DNA of 64,000 nucleotides. Origin: Lachnospiraceae bacterium (GTDB lineage: Bacteria > Bacillota > Clostridia > Lachnospirales > Lachnospiraceae). The first letter of the stretch is position 1; every line of letters starts with the position of its first letter. The notes below the pieces were generated by a model, which searched no databases, had not been told where the DNA came from, and worked only from the letters and a program-made list of their open reading frames with translations. Below are positions 31,764 through 40,045 of this stretch, one piece after another. The position numbers and the translations under genes were made by a program. The DNA lies in contig CABJAW010000009.1 of the NCBI GenBank assembly GCA_902363665.1, positions 124,001 through 188,000 of the forward strand. The letters run 5' to 3'.

Positions 31764-32675
31764 TTAAGTCCTGTGAGCGGTTTGCAGAAGTTTCTGCGCT
31801 TCCTCTACAGAAATCTTTTTAAAATGAATGATGGCGCCCGGCTGGCACTGGGCAATCACCGGAAGATCTGCGGTGCATACCGTTCCGATTTTAGCATATC
31901 CGCCTGTGGTCTGCCGGTCTGCCATGAGGATGATCGGCCTTCCGGCGGAGGTGATCTGAATGGAGCCGAACACGATACCGTCGGAGATGATATCACTTCC
32001 GTGACAGCTGGTGATCGCCGGACCGTCAAGGCGGCAGCCCATCCGGTCACTTTCCTGTGTGACGGTATAAGCCTCGGAATAAAAGGTGTCCAGTCCGGAC
32101 GAGGTAAAATAATCTGCCTGAGGACCTTCCACGACACGAAGCGTTACGTGATCGGAATATTCTGGCTGGGAGTACCAGAGGTTCTTTAATTCTTCAAATC
32201 CGGAATCGTCTCTGCCAACCGGCAGTACGTCTCCAGCCTGAAGCGCCCGGCCGCAAAAACCGCCGATCCGGCATTTTAAATTGGTGGAACGGCTGCCCAT
32301 CACAGGCGGGACGTCGATGCCTCCGGATACGGCGAGATAAGTCCGGCAGCCGCTTTTTGCAAATCCAAATGTGAGCGTATCCCCGGCTGCTATGCGGACG
32401 GCCCGGTTCATCGGACACTGTTTCTGGTTGAGGGACGGCGACATGTCGGCTCCGGTCAACGCCAGGATGCAGGGAGAATCGAACTGATAGCTGCCACCGA
32501 ATAAAGACAGCTCGAGGACGGCCTCACCACTGTAGTTGCCAACGAGCGTATTTGCAATTTCGTAAGAGCGCTGATCCATTACACCGCAGGGCTGCATGCC
32601 GGATTCCTGATAGCCAAACCGGCCGAGATCCTGAACGGTAGTCAGAGCACCGGGCTGGATTATTTTGACTGACAT
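31764..32675 (-). CDS. pxpC: 5-oxoprolinase subunit PxpC (KipA/biotin-dependent carboxyltransferase-like)
   Basis: 303 residues. The family opening IIQPGALTTVQDLGRFGYQ and the blocks GVMDQRSYEIAN and RTYLAVSGGIDVPPVMGSRST are clear. It is the partner of PxpB in 5-oxoproline cleavage; in Bacillus the relative KipA is also named for sporulation control. The ATG at 32675 directly abuts the pxpB stop codon with no gap, and its AAGGAGGCGG ribosome site lies in the end of pxpB, so translation is coupled. Confidence 0.94.
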   Translation of the reverse strand: MSVKIIQPGALTTVQDLGRFGYQESGMQPCGVMDQRSYEIANTLVGNYSGEAVLELSLFGGSYQFDSPCILALTGADMSPSLNQKQCPMNRAVRIAAGDTLTFGFAKSGCRTYLAVSGGIDVPPVMGSRSTNLKCRIGGFCGRALQAGDVLPVGRDDSGFEELKNLWYSQPEYSDHVTLRVVEGPQADYFTSSGLDTFYSEAYTVTQESDRMGCRLDGPAITSCHGSDIISDGIVFGSIQITSAGRPIILMADRQTTGGYAKIGTVCTADLPVIAQCQPGAIIHFKKISVEEAQKLLQTAHRT

Positions 32676-33413
32676 TTAAACCGCCTCCTTTTTTACCCGT
32701 ATTTTCGGCTGATAGAGACCTTTTGCCTGCTGCTGCCGGATATCGTAATATTCGCAGGATGAAATCGGAACAAAGCGGATATATTCACCGGCTTTGCAGA
32801 GTACCGGATCCGGGCGGTTCGGATCATAAAAGTCAACCGGAGTACCGCCGATCAGTCTCCAGCCACCCGGGGAATCAAGCGGATAGACACCGGTCTGGCT
32901 TCCGCCGATCCCAACGGCGCCCTGTGGGATTTTTACACGCGGCGTGGAAAGGCGCGGCATCTCGATCCGTTTATCAAGGCCGCCGAGGTAAACAAAGCCG
33001 GGAAGAAAGCCGAGCATGTAGATGCGGTAATCGACTCCGCTGTGAATGGCGATGATCTCCTCTCTGGAAAGCCCGGTCGTTTTTTCCATATCGGAAAGAT
33101 CAGGACCGAAATGGGAACCGTAGCAGCAGGGGATGAGATGAATCCGTTTTTCTTTCTGCCCGCTGGCGGAAAGAGAGAAAGAGAACTGTTTCAGCGTTTC
33201 GGTCAGCTTCTGATAGGAAAGAAGTCCTGGGTCATAAAGGATCAGCAGGGATCGAAAGGAAGGGATCAGTTCCCTGATCCCGGCAAGTCCGGCACTGTGA
33301 ATCCTGGCAGTCATAGCCTGAACCTGGTCGTTAATAAGAGGATCAATTGTATTTCCAAACTCTGCCACAACCGCACTGTCACCGGCAGGCAGAATCTTCA
33401 GATCTGTTTTCAT
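32676..33413 (-). CDS. pxpB: 5-oxoprolinase subunit PxpB (KipI family)
   Basis: 245 residues from the ATG at 33413 (AAAGGGGG upstream); the frame extends to 33506 but that part is leader. Characteristic segments are LPAGDSAVVAEFGN at the start and IYMLGFLPGFVYLGGLD, PRVKIPQGAVGIGGSQTGVYP and SPGGWRLIGGTP later. First gene of the minus-strand operon pxpB-pxpC-DUF1445-pxpA-DUF4392, with its own promoter, divergent from a branched-chain amino acid type ABC transporter locus. Confidence 0.94.
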   Translation of the reverse strand: MKTDLKILPAGDSAVVAEFGNTIDPLINDQVQAMTARIHSAGLAGIRELIPSFRSLLILYDPGLLSYQKLTETLKQFSFSLSASGQKEKRIHLIPCCYGSHFGPDLSDMEKTTGLSREEIIAIHSGVDYRIYMLGFLPGFVYLGGLDKRIEMPRLSTPRVKIPQGAVGIGGSQTGVYPLDSPGGWRLIGGTPVDFYDPNRPDPVLCKAGEYIRFVPISSCEYYDIRQQQAKGLYQPKIRVKKEAV

Positions 33414-33488
33414 AAAAAATGTGCCCCCTTTCAGACAAAAAAAGAAGGCGACAAAAAAGTGTACGGCTTCTTTGTCGTCTTCGCACTG

Positions 33489-33516
33489 ATTGTATAGCGG
33501 AAGCAAAAAAAGTCAA
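33489..33516 (-). promoter_or_regulatory. Sigma-A promoter of the pxp operon
   Basis: Minus strand TTGACT, 16-base spacer, TACAAT, about 75 bases before pxpB. It is back-to-back with the livK-type promoter at 33552, leaving only about 35 bases between, so one regulator could control both. Confidence 0.65.
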
Positions 33517-33551
33517 GAAAAAGTCAGGAATGCAAAAAATAAAAAAAGGAC

Positions 33552-33580
33552 TTGACACAGAAAATGGTTTGCGATATAGT
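33552..33580 (+). promoter_or_regulatory. Sigma-A promoter of the ABC transporter binding protein
   Basis: TTGACA (33552-33557), 17-base spacer, TATAGT (33575-33580), about 105 bases before the ATG. Confidence 0.75.
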
Positions 33581-33685
33581 CTGGCGCCTTTCCTGTTTTA
33601 CCGGAAACTTCCTTCCGGGGCAACTATTACAGGATGTCATCTGACAGGTGGCGTTCGCCATAGGAAAATAAAGGAGGAGACTGTT

Positions 33686-34828
33686 ATGAAAAAGAAAATG
33701 GTAAGTGCAATGCTGGCGTTGACAATGGTACTGTCTTTTGTGGCTGTAAACGCCTGTGCGGAAGAAGATCATGTGATTAAGATTGGTGCGGTATGTGCGA
33801 TGACCGGCGGTTCTGCAGTATATGGCGAAGGTGCACAGAACGCGATTGATATGGCAGTAGAAGAGATCAACGCTTCTGACGCAGAGTACAAGATTGAGAT
33901 CATCAACGGCGGAAAGGTCGCAGACGATGCGAAAGACGCAAAGCAGGCAGTCAATGCATATAATTCGCTGATGGCAGAGGATCCGGAAGCAATCGTGGGT
34001 TCTTTCTTCTCATCGGTTACACTTCCAATGGCGGAGCTTGCTGCAGATGACAATATGCTCCTTCTGGCAACCGGAGCAACAAACTATCAGGTAACGCAGA
34101 TCGGACCGACAATCTTCAGAAACTGTTTCATTGATCCATATCAGGGCAAGATGGCCGCTGCATTTGCAAAGGATCAGGGCTATACGAAAGCGGCGATCAT
34201 CTATGCAAAGGATGACGATTATTCCAATGGCCTGAAGGATGCATTCGTGGAAAGTGCGGAAGCAAACGGAATTGAAGTTGTATACGTCGGAGAATGTACG
34301 ACAACCGATACTGATTTTACGGCGCAGGCAACACAGGCGGTCGGAAGCGATGCGGATTTCGTGTTCTATCCGTGCTTCCTTGACACCGTCCCGCTGCTGG
34401 TACAGCAGGTAAGGGATGCCGGATTTGAGGGCGCGATCATGGGAGGCGACGGCTGGGACGGCGCTGATACAAGCGGTCTGGAGGATTATTTTGAAAACTG
34501 CTATTTCACAAACCATTATTCTTCTGAGGATACCGCGCCTGCAGTGCAGGAATTCGTTTCCAAATATACAGATAAATATGGAACCGACAGCCTGAATGCA
34601 TGCGCAGCGCTGTATTATGATGCGATGTATATGCTGGAAGAGGCAGCCGTAAACGGCGGTGGTTCTGATACAGAATCCCTGGTCAAGGGAATGACCGGAA
34701 TGAAGTTCAGCGGCGTTGCAGGAGATATTTATCTGGATGAGAACGGAGATGCGATCAAACCGGTGGTTGTCAATACGTATGAGGATGGCCAGATCAAATG
34801 GCTGAAGACGATTGCACCGGAGGAGTAA
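33686..34828 (+). CDS. ABC transporter substrate-binding protein, branched-chain amino acid/amide type
   Basis: 380 residues from the ATG at 33686 (AAAGGAGGAGACTGTT upstream). A signal sequence of about 22 residues ends VNACAEE; the cysteine could carry lipid, though the lipobox is imperfect. The mature part is a type I periplasmic-binding fold: IKIGAVCAMTGGSAVYGEGAQNA, VGSFFSSVTLPMAELA, GPTIFRNCFIDPYQG. Relatives bind Leu/Ile/Val, amides or other small compounds. It is divergent from the 5-oxoproline/D-glutamate operon, so a ligand of that pathway is possible. The membrane and ATPase genes that should follow are reduced to one fusion. Confidence 0.88.
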   Translation: MKKKMVSAMLALTMVLSFVAVNACAEEDHVIKIGAVCAMTGGSAVYGEGAQNAIDMAVEEINASDAEYKIEIINGGKVADDAKDAKQAVNAYNSLMAEDPEAIVGSFFSSVTLPMAELAADDNMLLLATGATNYQVTQIGPTIFRNCFIDPYQGKMAAAFAKDQGYTKAAIIYAKDDDYSNGLKDAFVESAEANGIEVVYVGECTTTDTDFTAQATQAVGSDADFVFYPCFLDTVPLLVQQVRDAGFEGAIMGGDGWDGADTSGLEDYFENCYFTNHYSSEDTAPAVQEFVSKYTDKYGTDSLNACAALYYDAMYMLEEAAVNGGGSDTESLVKGMTGMKFSGVAGDIYLDENGDAIKPVVVNTYEDGQIKWLKTIAPEE

Positions 34829-34871
34829 GCAGTCTGTACCTTATATATAGATATATAGAAAGAAAAAAGAA

Positions 34872-34928
34872 AAAGGATTCCTGTCAGGATACAACTGTGT
34901 ATCAGAGATGGGAATCCTTTGTTTTTTT
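34872..34928 (+). terminator. Intrinsic terminator after the binding-protein gene
   Basis: AAAGGATTCC pairs with GGAATCCTTT and is followed by GTTTTTTT. Such attenuators often reduce expression of permease genes relative to the binding protein. Confidence 0.8.
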
Positions 34929-35026
34929 CATTTTGCCGGAGTGTGTTTAAAAAATTATTTTCGCAATTTCGCAGAAAGTATTTTTCAAACATATTCCGGA
35001 AGGGGAAAAAGAGAGGAGTGAGACGC

Positions 35027-35875
35027 GTGTCCATATTGATTCAAAGTATTGTAAACGGACTGAACCAGGGAGCAATCTATGCACTGATCGCACTTGGGTA
35101 TACGATGGTATATGGCATTCTTCGGATGATTAATTTCGCACATGGCGATTTTATTATGGTCGGTGCATACACGATGTTCTATACCGTTCCGCTGATGGTA
35201 AGCTATGGGATGCCGGCATGGATGGCCGTGTTTGCAGCCGTAGCGGTCTGCACGGCGGTAGGCGTACTGGTAGAGCGGATTGCATATAAGCCGGTGAGAA
35301 ATTCCGGATCGATCTCGGCACTGATTACTGCACTGGCAATGAGCCTGTTTTTGGAAAATCTGGCAATGGTGCTGTTTGGAGGAAATCCAAAGACTGTCAC
35401 AAAAATCTTTGATCTTCCGATGATTGAATTGTTCGGTGCGAAAATCCAGCTGAAATATTTGCTGACACTTGGAATCGGCCTGGCAATCAAGGAAGAAACT
35501 GCGGCGGCAATGCAGGACGTATATGAAAAATTTCCGCGCCTTCGGGAGCGGCGCAGACAGCTGGCCGGTACGCTTTCCGGAGGGGAGCAGCAGATGGTGG
35601 CCGTCGGACGGGCACTGATGGGAAAGCCGTCGATCATTTTGATGGATGAGCCGTCGATGGGGCTTTCGCCGCTTCTGGTAAAGGAAGTGTTTGCCATTAT
35701 AAAGGAAATCCATGCGGCCGGAATCACGGTGCTTTTGAATGAGCAGAATGCAAAAATGGCGCTCTCGATCGCAGACCGTGCGTACGTACTGGAAACGGGA
35801 ACGATTTCTATCAGCGGAGATGCACAGGAACTGCTGAAGGATGAGCGTGTGAAGAAAGCATATCTGGGACAGTAG
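35027..35875 (+). pseudogene. In-frame fusion remnant: N-terminal LivH permease joined to C-terminal LivF ATPase
   Basis: 282 residues from the GTG at 35027 (GAGAGGAGTGAGACGC upstream). Residues 1 to about 152 are the first half of a LivH-type permease (VNGLNQGAIYALIALGYTMVYGI, INFAHGDFIMVGAY). From about 153 the sequence becomes the second half of a LivF-type ATPase: DVYEKFPRLRERRRQLAGTLSGGEQQMVAVGRALM, then Walker B IILMDEPSMGLSP. The rest of LivH, all of LivM and LivG, and the LivF Walker A are missing. An in-frame deletion of roughly 2.5 kb across the usual livHMGF order explains this. The product cannot work as a normal transporter. An assembly error must also be considered. Confidence 0.88.
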
Positions 35876-35967
35876 AAAATTACTTGTCTTTTGGCATACA
35901 GTAAAAAGATCAGGAAAATAGAAAAACTGCCCGTACAGAAAAGACGGGCAGAGAAACGGAGCGTACC

Positions 35968-36588
35968 ATGAAACAGGAATATTTTGCCCTCTGTATCACG
36001 AGAACCTGCGGTTCTGGCGGAACGGAAATCGGGAAAATGCTCGCACAGCAGCTGGGAATTGATCTCTATGACCGGAAGCTGCTGCGCCTGGCATCTGAAG
36101 ATTCTGGAATCAATGAAAAAATTTTTGCAAAAGCAGATCAGGATACGAAAAAAACGCTGCTTTACAAGGTGTCAAAATCTGTTTATAACGGGGAGTTGAT
36201 CCCGCCGGAAAGCGGCAATTTTCTCTCTGACCGGAACCTGTTTGAATACCAGGCAAAAGTACTGAAAGAGCTTCTGAAAAAGGAGAGCTACGTGGTACTC
36301 GGGCGGGCGGCAGACTTTGTGCTCAGGGATAAGCCAAATGCGATCAGTATTTTTCTGAGCGCATCGGAGGAGGCATGCTTTGCGCGTGAAATGGAGATCA
36401 TGCAGACAGATGCATTCGGGGTCAACCGGCATATCAGCAGCATCAATCGCTACCGGAGCGATTATTATCGCTATCACACCGGGAACAGATGGAAAAATCC
36501 GGAAAATTATGACCTTTGCCTGCGCACGGATGTACTTGGCTACCAGGGCTGCGTGGATCTGATCTGCGCTTACATTGAACGCAGATAA
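35968..36588 (+). CDS. Cytidylate kinase-like family protein (copy 2)
   Basis: 206 residues, a paralogue of the protein at 1712-2320. The variant Walker A loop reads TRTCGSGGTEIGKMLAQ, followed by LYDRKLL and, later, INRYRSDYYRYHTGNRW, which matches the lid region of the first copy. It ends ICAYIERR, where copy 1 continues with DARKAALEQK. The GAACGCAGATAA that encodes this end is shared with a hairpin repeat elsewhere (21702), so the repeat seems to have supplied the stop codon. Its ligand is unknown. It follows the broken transporter operon by 92 bases, with a CTGCCCGT/ACGGGCAG hairpin between. Confidence 0.78.
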   Translation: MKQEYFALCITRTCGSGGTEIGKMLAQQLGIDLYDRKLLRLASEDSGINEKIFAKADQDTKKTLLYKVSKSVYNGELIPPESGNFLSDRNLFEYQAKVLKELLKKESYVVLGRAADFVLRDKPNAISIFLSASEEACFAREMEIMQTDAFGVNRHISSINRYRSDYYRYHTGNRWKNPENYDLCLRTDVLGYQGCVDLICAYIERR

Positions 36589-36733
36589 GCATTCCCCCGC
36601 TTCAAGTGCGTGGAGCACTAAGCGGTGGGTAAGGGGGATGCTTATGTCAGTGGGAGTTGAAAGCTCCCACTGACAGGTCGCGAAGCGACTGCGTTCATGA
36701 GCAAGTAGCAAAGCGGATTGCGAATGTCCGCTT
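36577..36733 (+). repeat. Composite hairpin repeat (family C copy 3 plus family D copy 3)
   Basis: Four parts follow one another: shared GAACGCAGATAAGCATTC; a hairpin AAGCATTCCCCC/GGGGGATGCTT (36588-36643) with inner stem AGTGC-GTGGA-GCACT; a perfect 11 bp hairpin GTCAGTGGGAG/CTCCCACTGAC (36646-36674); and AAGCGGA-TTGCGAATG-TCCGCTT (36711-36733). The stop codon of the preceding gene lies in the first part. The rest of the gene-free stretch to 36961 holds only the terminator listed next. Confidence 0.75.
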
Positions 36734-36877
36734 TACAAGCGGATTGGGAAAACCGTGATCCCATGCAGGTCACATTGAGACGATCTGCCTCGTAAACCCG
36801 TCTTTTTGCTTCGTCAAAGAGACAGGCATACCAGTTTGTGTCAAAATCGGTTATGAATACTGAGTTTTACAAAAAAT

Positions 36878-36921
36878 AAAAACGCCCGGGGTAGCATGAA
36901 AACGTGCCAGCCGGGCGTTTC
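36878..36921 (-). terminator. Intrinsic terminator of the DUF1846 gene
   Basis: AACGCCCGG / CCGGGCGTT hairpin followed on the minus strand by TTTTTATTTTTTG. Confidence 0.85.
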
Positions 36922-36961
36922 TGTGTTTCTGCCTGATTTGGGACTACGTATCACAACATGC

Positions 36962-38437
36962 TCAATCCAGCGGAGCATGCTCACGTAAGGGATCCATTGT
37001 AACCTGTAAACCGAGACGCCGCAGCGTATCAAGGTCGACCTTGGAAAGCCGGGCAGAGCAGTGCAGCTGACAGCCGCGAAGCTGCGGGATGGCATCGAGC
37101 GCCTGCTTTGCCATCGCATTGTCCGATGCGCTGACTGAGAGTGCGATCAGCGTCTCATCGGTATGCAGACGAGGGTTTTTGCTGCCGAAGTAGTTTGTTT
37201 TTAAAGTCTGGATCGGTTCGAGCGCGTGCGGAGAGATCAGCGGGGTCTCGTGATCGATACCGGTGAGATTCTTCAGAGCGTTGAGCAGGACGGCTGAGCA
37301 CGGTCCGAGCAGATCGGAAGTCTTACCGGTGACGACCGAACCGTCCGCAAGCTCAAGCGCTGCGCAGGTGACACCGAGCTTTTTCGATGTTTCGTTTGCG
37401 ACAGCGGTACAGGTACGTGCGTTGACCGTCAGACCAAGCTGCTGCATCAGGAATTCAATCTTAAAAAGTTCATCTTCTGAAGCGAGCAGGTCGGCGCGGC
37501 GGATCAGTGCCTCATAGTAGCGGCGGATAATCTCCTGTCTGGAAGCTTCCCGGCACGCTTCATCGTCAAAGATACAGAAACCGGCCATGTTGACGCCCAT
37601 GTCAGTCGGTGACTTGTAGGGGCTTTCGCCGAAGATCCGGCGGAACATTTCATTGAGCACCGGAAAAATCTCGATATCGCGGTTATAGTTGACCGTGGAG
37701 ACGCCGTAAGCACTCAGATGGAAGGAATCGATCATGTTGACATCGTTGAGATCTGCGGTAGCGGCCTCGTAGGCGAGATTGACCGGGTGCTCAAGCGGAA
37801 GATTCCAGATCGGGAAAGTCTCAAACTTTGCATATCCGGCGCGGACACCGCGTTTGTTTTCGTGGTAGAGCTGGGAGAGGCAGGTCGCCATCTTTCCGCT
37901 TCCCGGTCCCGGTGCAGTGACAATGACGAGCGGTCTTGTCGTCTCAATATAATCATTTTTGCCATATCCGTTTTCACTGATGATGAGCGGAATATTTTTC
38001 GGATAACCTTCAATACGGTAATGGCGATAGACCGCAATGCCCTGACTTTCCAGTTTGGTGCGGAACGCCTGGACACTGGCATGATCCTCATAGCAGGTGA
38101 GCACGACACCGCCAACATACAGTCCCTTGCTGCGGTAAACATCGATGAGACGCAGCACATCGCGGTCATAGGTGATGCCGAGATCGGCACGGACTTTGTT
38201 TTTTTCAATATCGCCGGCGTTGATGGCGATGATTACTTCGGCCTGGTCAGAGAGCTGCAGCAGCATCTGAAGTTTGCTGGACGGCTCAAAGCCCGGAAGT
38301 ACACGGGACGCATGGTAATCATCAAAAAGCTTTCCGCCGAATTCAAGATAAAGCTTGTTGTCAAAGCTGGCAATCCGTTCGCGGATCTTTTCGGACTGCA
38401 GTTTCAGGTATTTCTGATTGTCAAATCCTGTCTTCAT
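36962..38437 (-). CDS. DUF1846 domain-containing protein
   Basis: 491 residues from the ATG at 38437 (AAAGGATTTTAAAT upstream). The family start MKTGFDNQKYLKLQSEKI and the segments EFGGKLFDDYHASRVLPGF and VIVTAPGPGSGKMATCLSQ (near residue 180) are clear; the last is P-loop-like. The family (PF08903) is widespread in Firmicutes with solved structures but no agreed function. Nucleotide binding is inferred from the P-loop-like motif. It appears monocistronic, with its own terminator. Confidence 0.88.
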   Translation of the reverse strand: MKTGFDNQKYLKLQSEKIRERIASFDNKLYLEFGGKLFDDYHASRVLPGFEPSSKLQMLLQLSDQAEVIIAINAGDIEKNKVRADLGITYDRDVLRLIDVYRSKGLYVGGVVLTCYEDHASVQAFRTKLESQGIAVYRHYRIEGYPKNIPLIISENGYGKNDYIETTRPLVIVTAPGPGSGKMATCLSQLYHENKRGVRAGYAKFETFPIWNLPLEHPVNLAYEAATADLNDVNMIDSFHLSAYGVSTVNYNRDIEIFPVLNEMFRRIFGESPYKSPTDMGVNMAGFCIFDDEACREASRQEIIRRYYEALIRRADLLASEDELFKIEFLMQQLGLTVNARTCTAVANETSKKLGVTCAALELADGSVVTGKTSDLLGPCSAVLLNALKNLTGIDHETPLISPHALEPIQTLKTNYFGSKNPRLHTDETLIALSVSASDNAMAKQALDAIPQLRGCQLHCSARLSKVDLDTLRRLGLQVTMDPLREHAPLD

Positions 38438-38647
38438 ATTTAAAATCCTTTCTGGTGTATTAAGGTGACATGTGTTGCTTCTATTAGCAATTCTGCAAAA
38501 ATGGACAAAAATACACACTAACTTTTATTATACGATAGAAGATCTTGAAAATCCATGTATTTTTCAAAAACAGCTTCAAAAATGTGGGCATTTTATAAAA
38601 TTTTATCCGGTCCTGACCAGGATACAAATCAGAATACCTGTTCCGTA

Positions 38648-38676
38648 TTGACAGCAGGAAAGGAAAAATTTATAAT
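38648..38676 (+). promoter_or_regulatory. Sigma-A promoter of rsmD-coaD
   Basis: Consensus TTGACA (38648-38653), 17-base spacer, TATAAT (38671-38676), 37 bases before rsmD. Confidence 0.85.
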
Positions 38677-38712
38677 ATAACGGAATAGGCAAAAAAAGGG
38701 AAAGGGATTATT

Positions 38713-39267
38713 ATGCGGGTAATAGCAGGAAAAGCGCGGAGACTTCCGCTGAAGACGATAGAGGGGTTGGATACAAGACCGACGACAGACCGGATCAAGG
38801 AGACCTTGTTCAATATTTTACAGAATGATCTTTACGATATCCGGTTTCTTGATATTTTCAGCGGCAGCGGCGGAATCGGCATTGAGGCGCTCAGCAGAGG
38901 CGCATCGGAGGCATATTTCATCGAAAACAACCGTGCAGCTGCCGCATGTATTAAAGAAAATCTGAAATTTACGCATCTGGATGCACAGGCAACGCTGCTG
39001 CAGTGTGATGTGCTGGCAGGACTTGGACGTCTTGAGGGGCAGAAGCCGTTTCAGATTATTTTTATGGATCCGCCGTACGGAAAAGAGCTGGAGCGGGAAG
39101 TGCTGGAGTACATAGCAGTACACAGTCCGTCTTTTGTGGATGCGTCGACACAGATCATTGTGGAGGCACGTCTTGGAACTGATTTTTCTTATGCAGAAGA
39201 TCTTGGATTTACGGTAGACCGCGTGAAAGAGTACAAGACAAATATGCATGTTTTTCTGCATAAATAA
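38713..39267 (+). CDS. rsmD: 16S rRNA (guanine(966)-N(2))-methyltransferase
   Basis: 184 residues, full length. MRVIAGKARRLPLKT opens the protein; TRPTTDRIKETLFNIL and FLDIFSGSGGIGIEALSRGA form the SAM-binding part, and IIFMDPPYGKELE holds the DPPY catalytic motif (near 116-119). It methylates G966 of 16S rRNA. It is followed by coaD after 65 bases, the usual Firmicute gene pair. Confidence 0.95.
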   Translation: MRVIAGKARRLPLKTIEGLDTRPTTDRIKETLFNILQNDLYDIRFLDIFSGSGGIGIEALSRGASEAYFIENNRAAAACIKENLKFTHLDAQATLLQCDVLAGLGRLEGQKPFQIIFMDPPYGKELEREVLEYIAVHSPSFVDASTQIIVEARLGTDFSYAEDLGFTVDRVKEYKTNMHVFLHK

Positions 39268-39332
39268 ATGAAGCGATTGCTCAGGAATGAAGTGCTATCC
39301 GGTCCTGAGCGGTCTCAAAAGGGAGAAAAATT

Positions 39333-39845
39333 ATGGCAACAGCAGTATATCCGGGCAGTTTTGATCCGGTGACAAAAGGCCATCTTGACATTATCGAGCG
39401 GGCGGCATCTCTGGTGGATGAGCTGGTGGTTGCGGTTTTGAAGAATAATGCAAAAACACCGTTGTTTTCTGAGGAAGAACGTGTTAAGATGATAAAAGAT
39501 GTGACAGGTCATATTCCAAATGTACGTGTGGAGTCATTCAGCGGCCTTTCCGTTGAATTTGCAAAGCAGTGCGGAGCTAAATTCATCGTGCGCGGGCTGC
39601 GGGCGGTGACGGATTTTGAGTATGAGCTTCAGATGGCGCAGACAAACAGGAGTCTTTGTCCTGAGGTGGACACGCTGTTCTTTGCGACAGATCTGAATTA
39701 TGCGTATATCAGTTCGACGATCACAAAGGAGATTGGTTCCTACGGGGGAGATATCTCCGGTTTTGTGCCGGAGCAGCTGGTGGATCAGGTATATGAAAAG
39801 ATCGCATCCAGACAGAGAAATGAAAGCAGGCAAACAGGGAAATAA
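39333..39845 (+). CDS. coaD: Phosphopantetheine adenylyltransferase
   Basis: 170 residues. [16 protein letters not shown] carries the nucleotidyltransferase TxGH-type motif, [15 protein letters not shown] the substrate-binding block, and [12 protein letters not shown] the second ATP-binding motif. It makes dephospho-CoA from phosphopantetheine and ATP, the penultimate step of CoA synthesis. AAAGGGAGAAAAATT precedes the ATG. A MITE copy begins 11 bases after its stop. Confidence 0.96.
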   Translation: MATAVYPGSFDPVTKGHLDIIERAASLVDELVVAVLKNNAKTPLFSEEERVKMIKDVTGHIPNVRVESFSGLSVEFAKQCGAKFIVRGLRAVTDFEYELQMAQTNRSLCPEVDTLFFATDLNYAYISSTITKEIGSYGGDISGFVPEQLVDQVYEKIASRQRNESRQTGK

Positions 39846-39855
39846 AAAGATTAAA

Positions 39856-39997
39856 GTAACTGTTCAGAGCCAACCTCCAAAATGCTACGCATTTCGTCGG
39901 TGTGGCGTATCCGCCAAATAAAATTTCAAAAACAGGCTTAAAAATGCAAGCATTTTCCGCCTGTTTTATGAAATTTTGCTTGGCTCTGAACAATTAC
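39856..39997 (-). mobile_element. MITE-like element, copy 3 (142 bp)
   Basis: Same element in reverse orientation, right end CAATTAC instead of CAGTTAC. Perfect 8 bp duplication AGATTAAA at 39848-39855 and 39998-40005. It lies between coaD and the coiled-coil gene. Confidence 0.93.
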
Positions 39998-40045
39998 AGA
40001 TTAAATATGCAGGGCATTGTATAAATAAAATAAGGAGAGTATACT

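Noticed and set aside
38485..38500. A 16-mer (TAGCAATTCTGCAAAA) shared with 40725-40740
   Set aside because: One or two such exact pairs are expected by chance in this much sequence, and the contexts differ.
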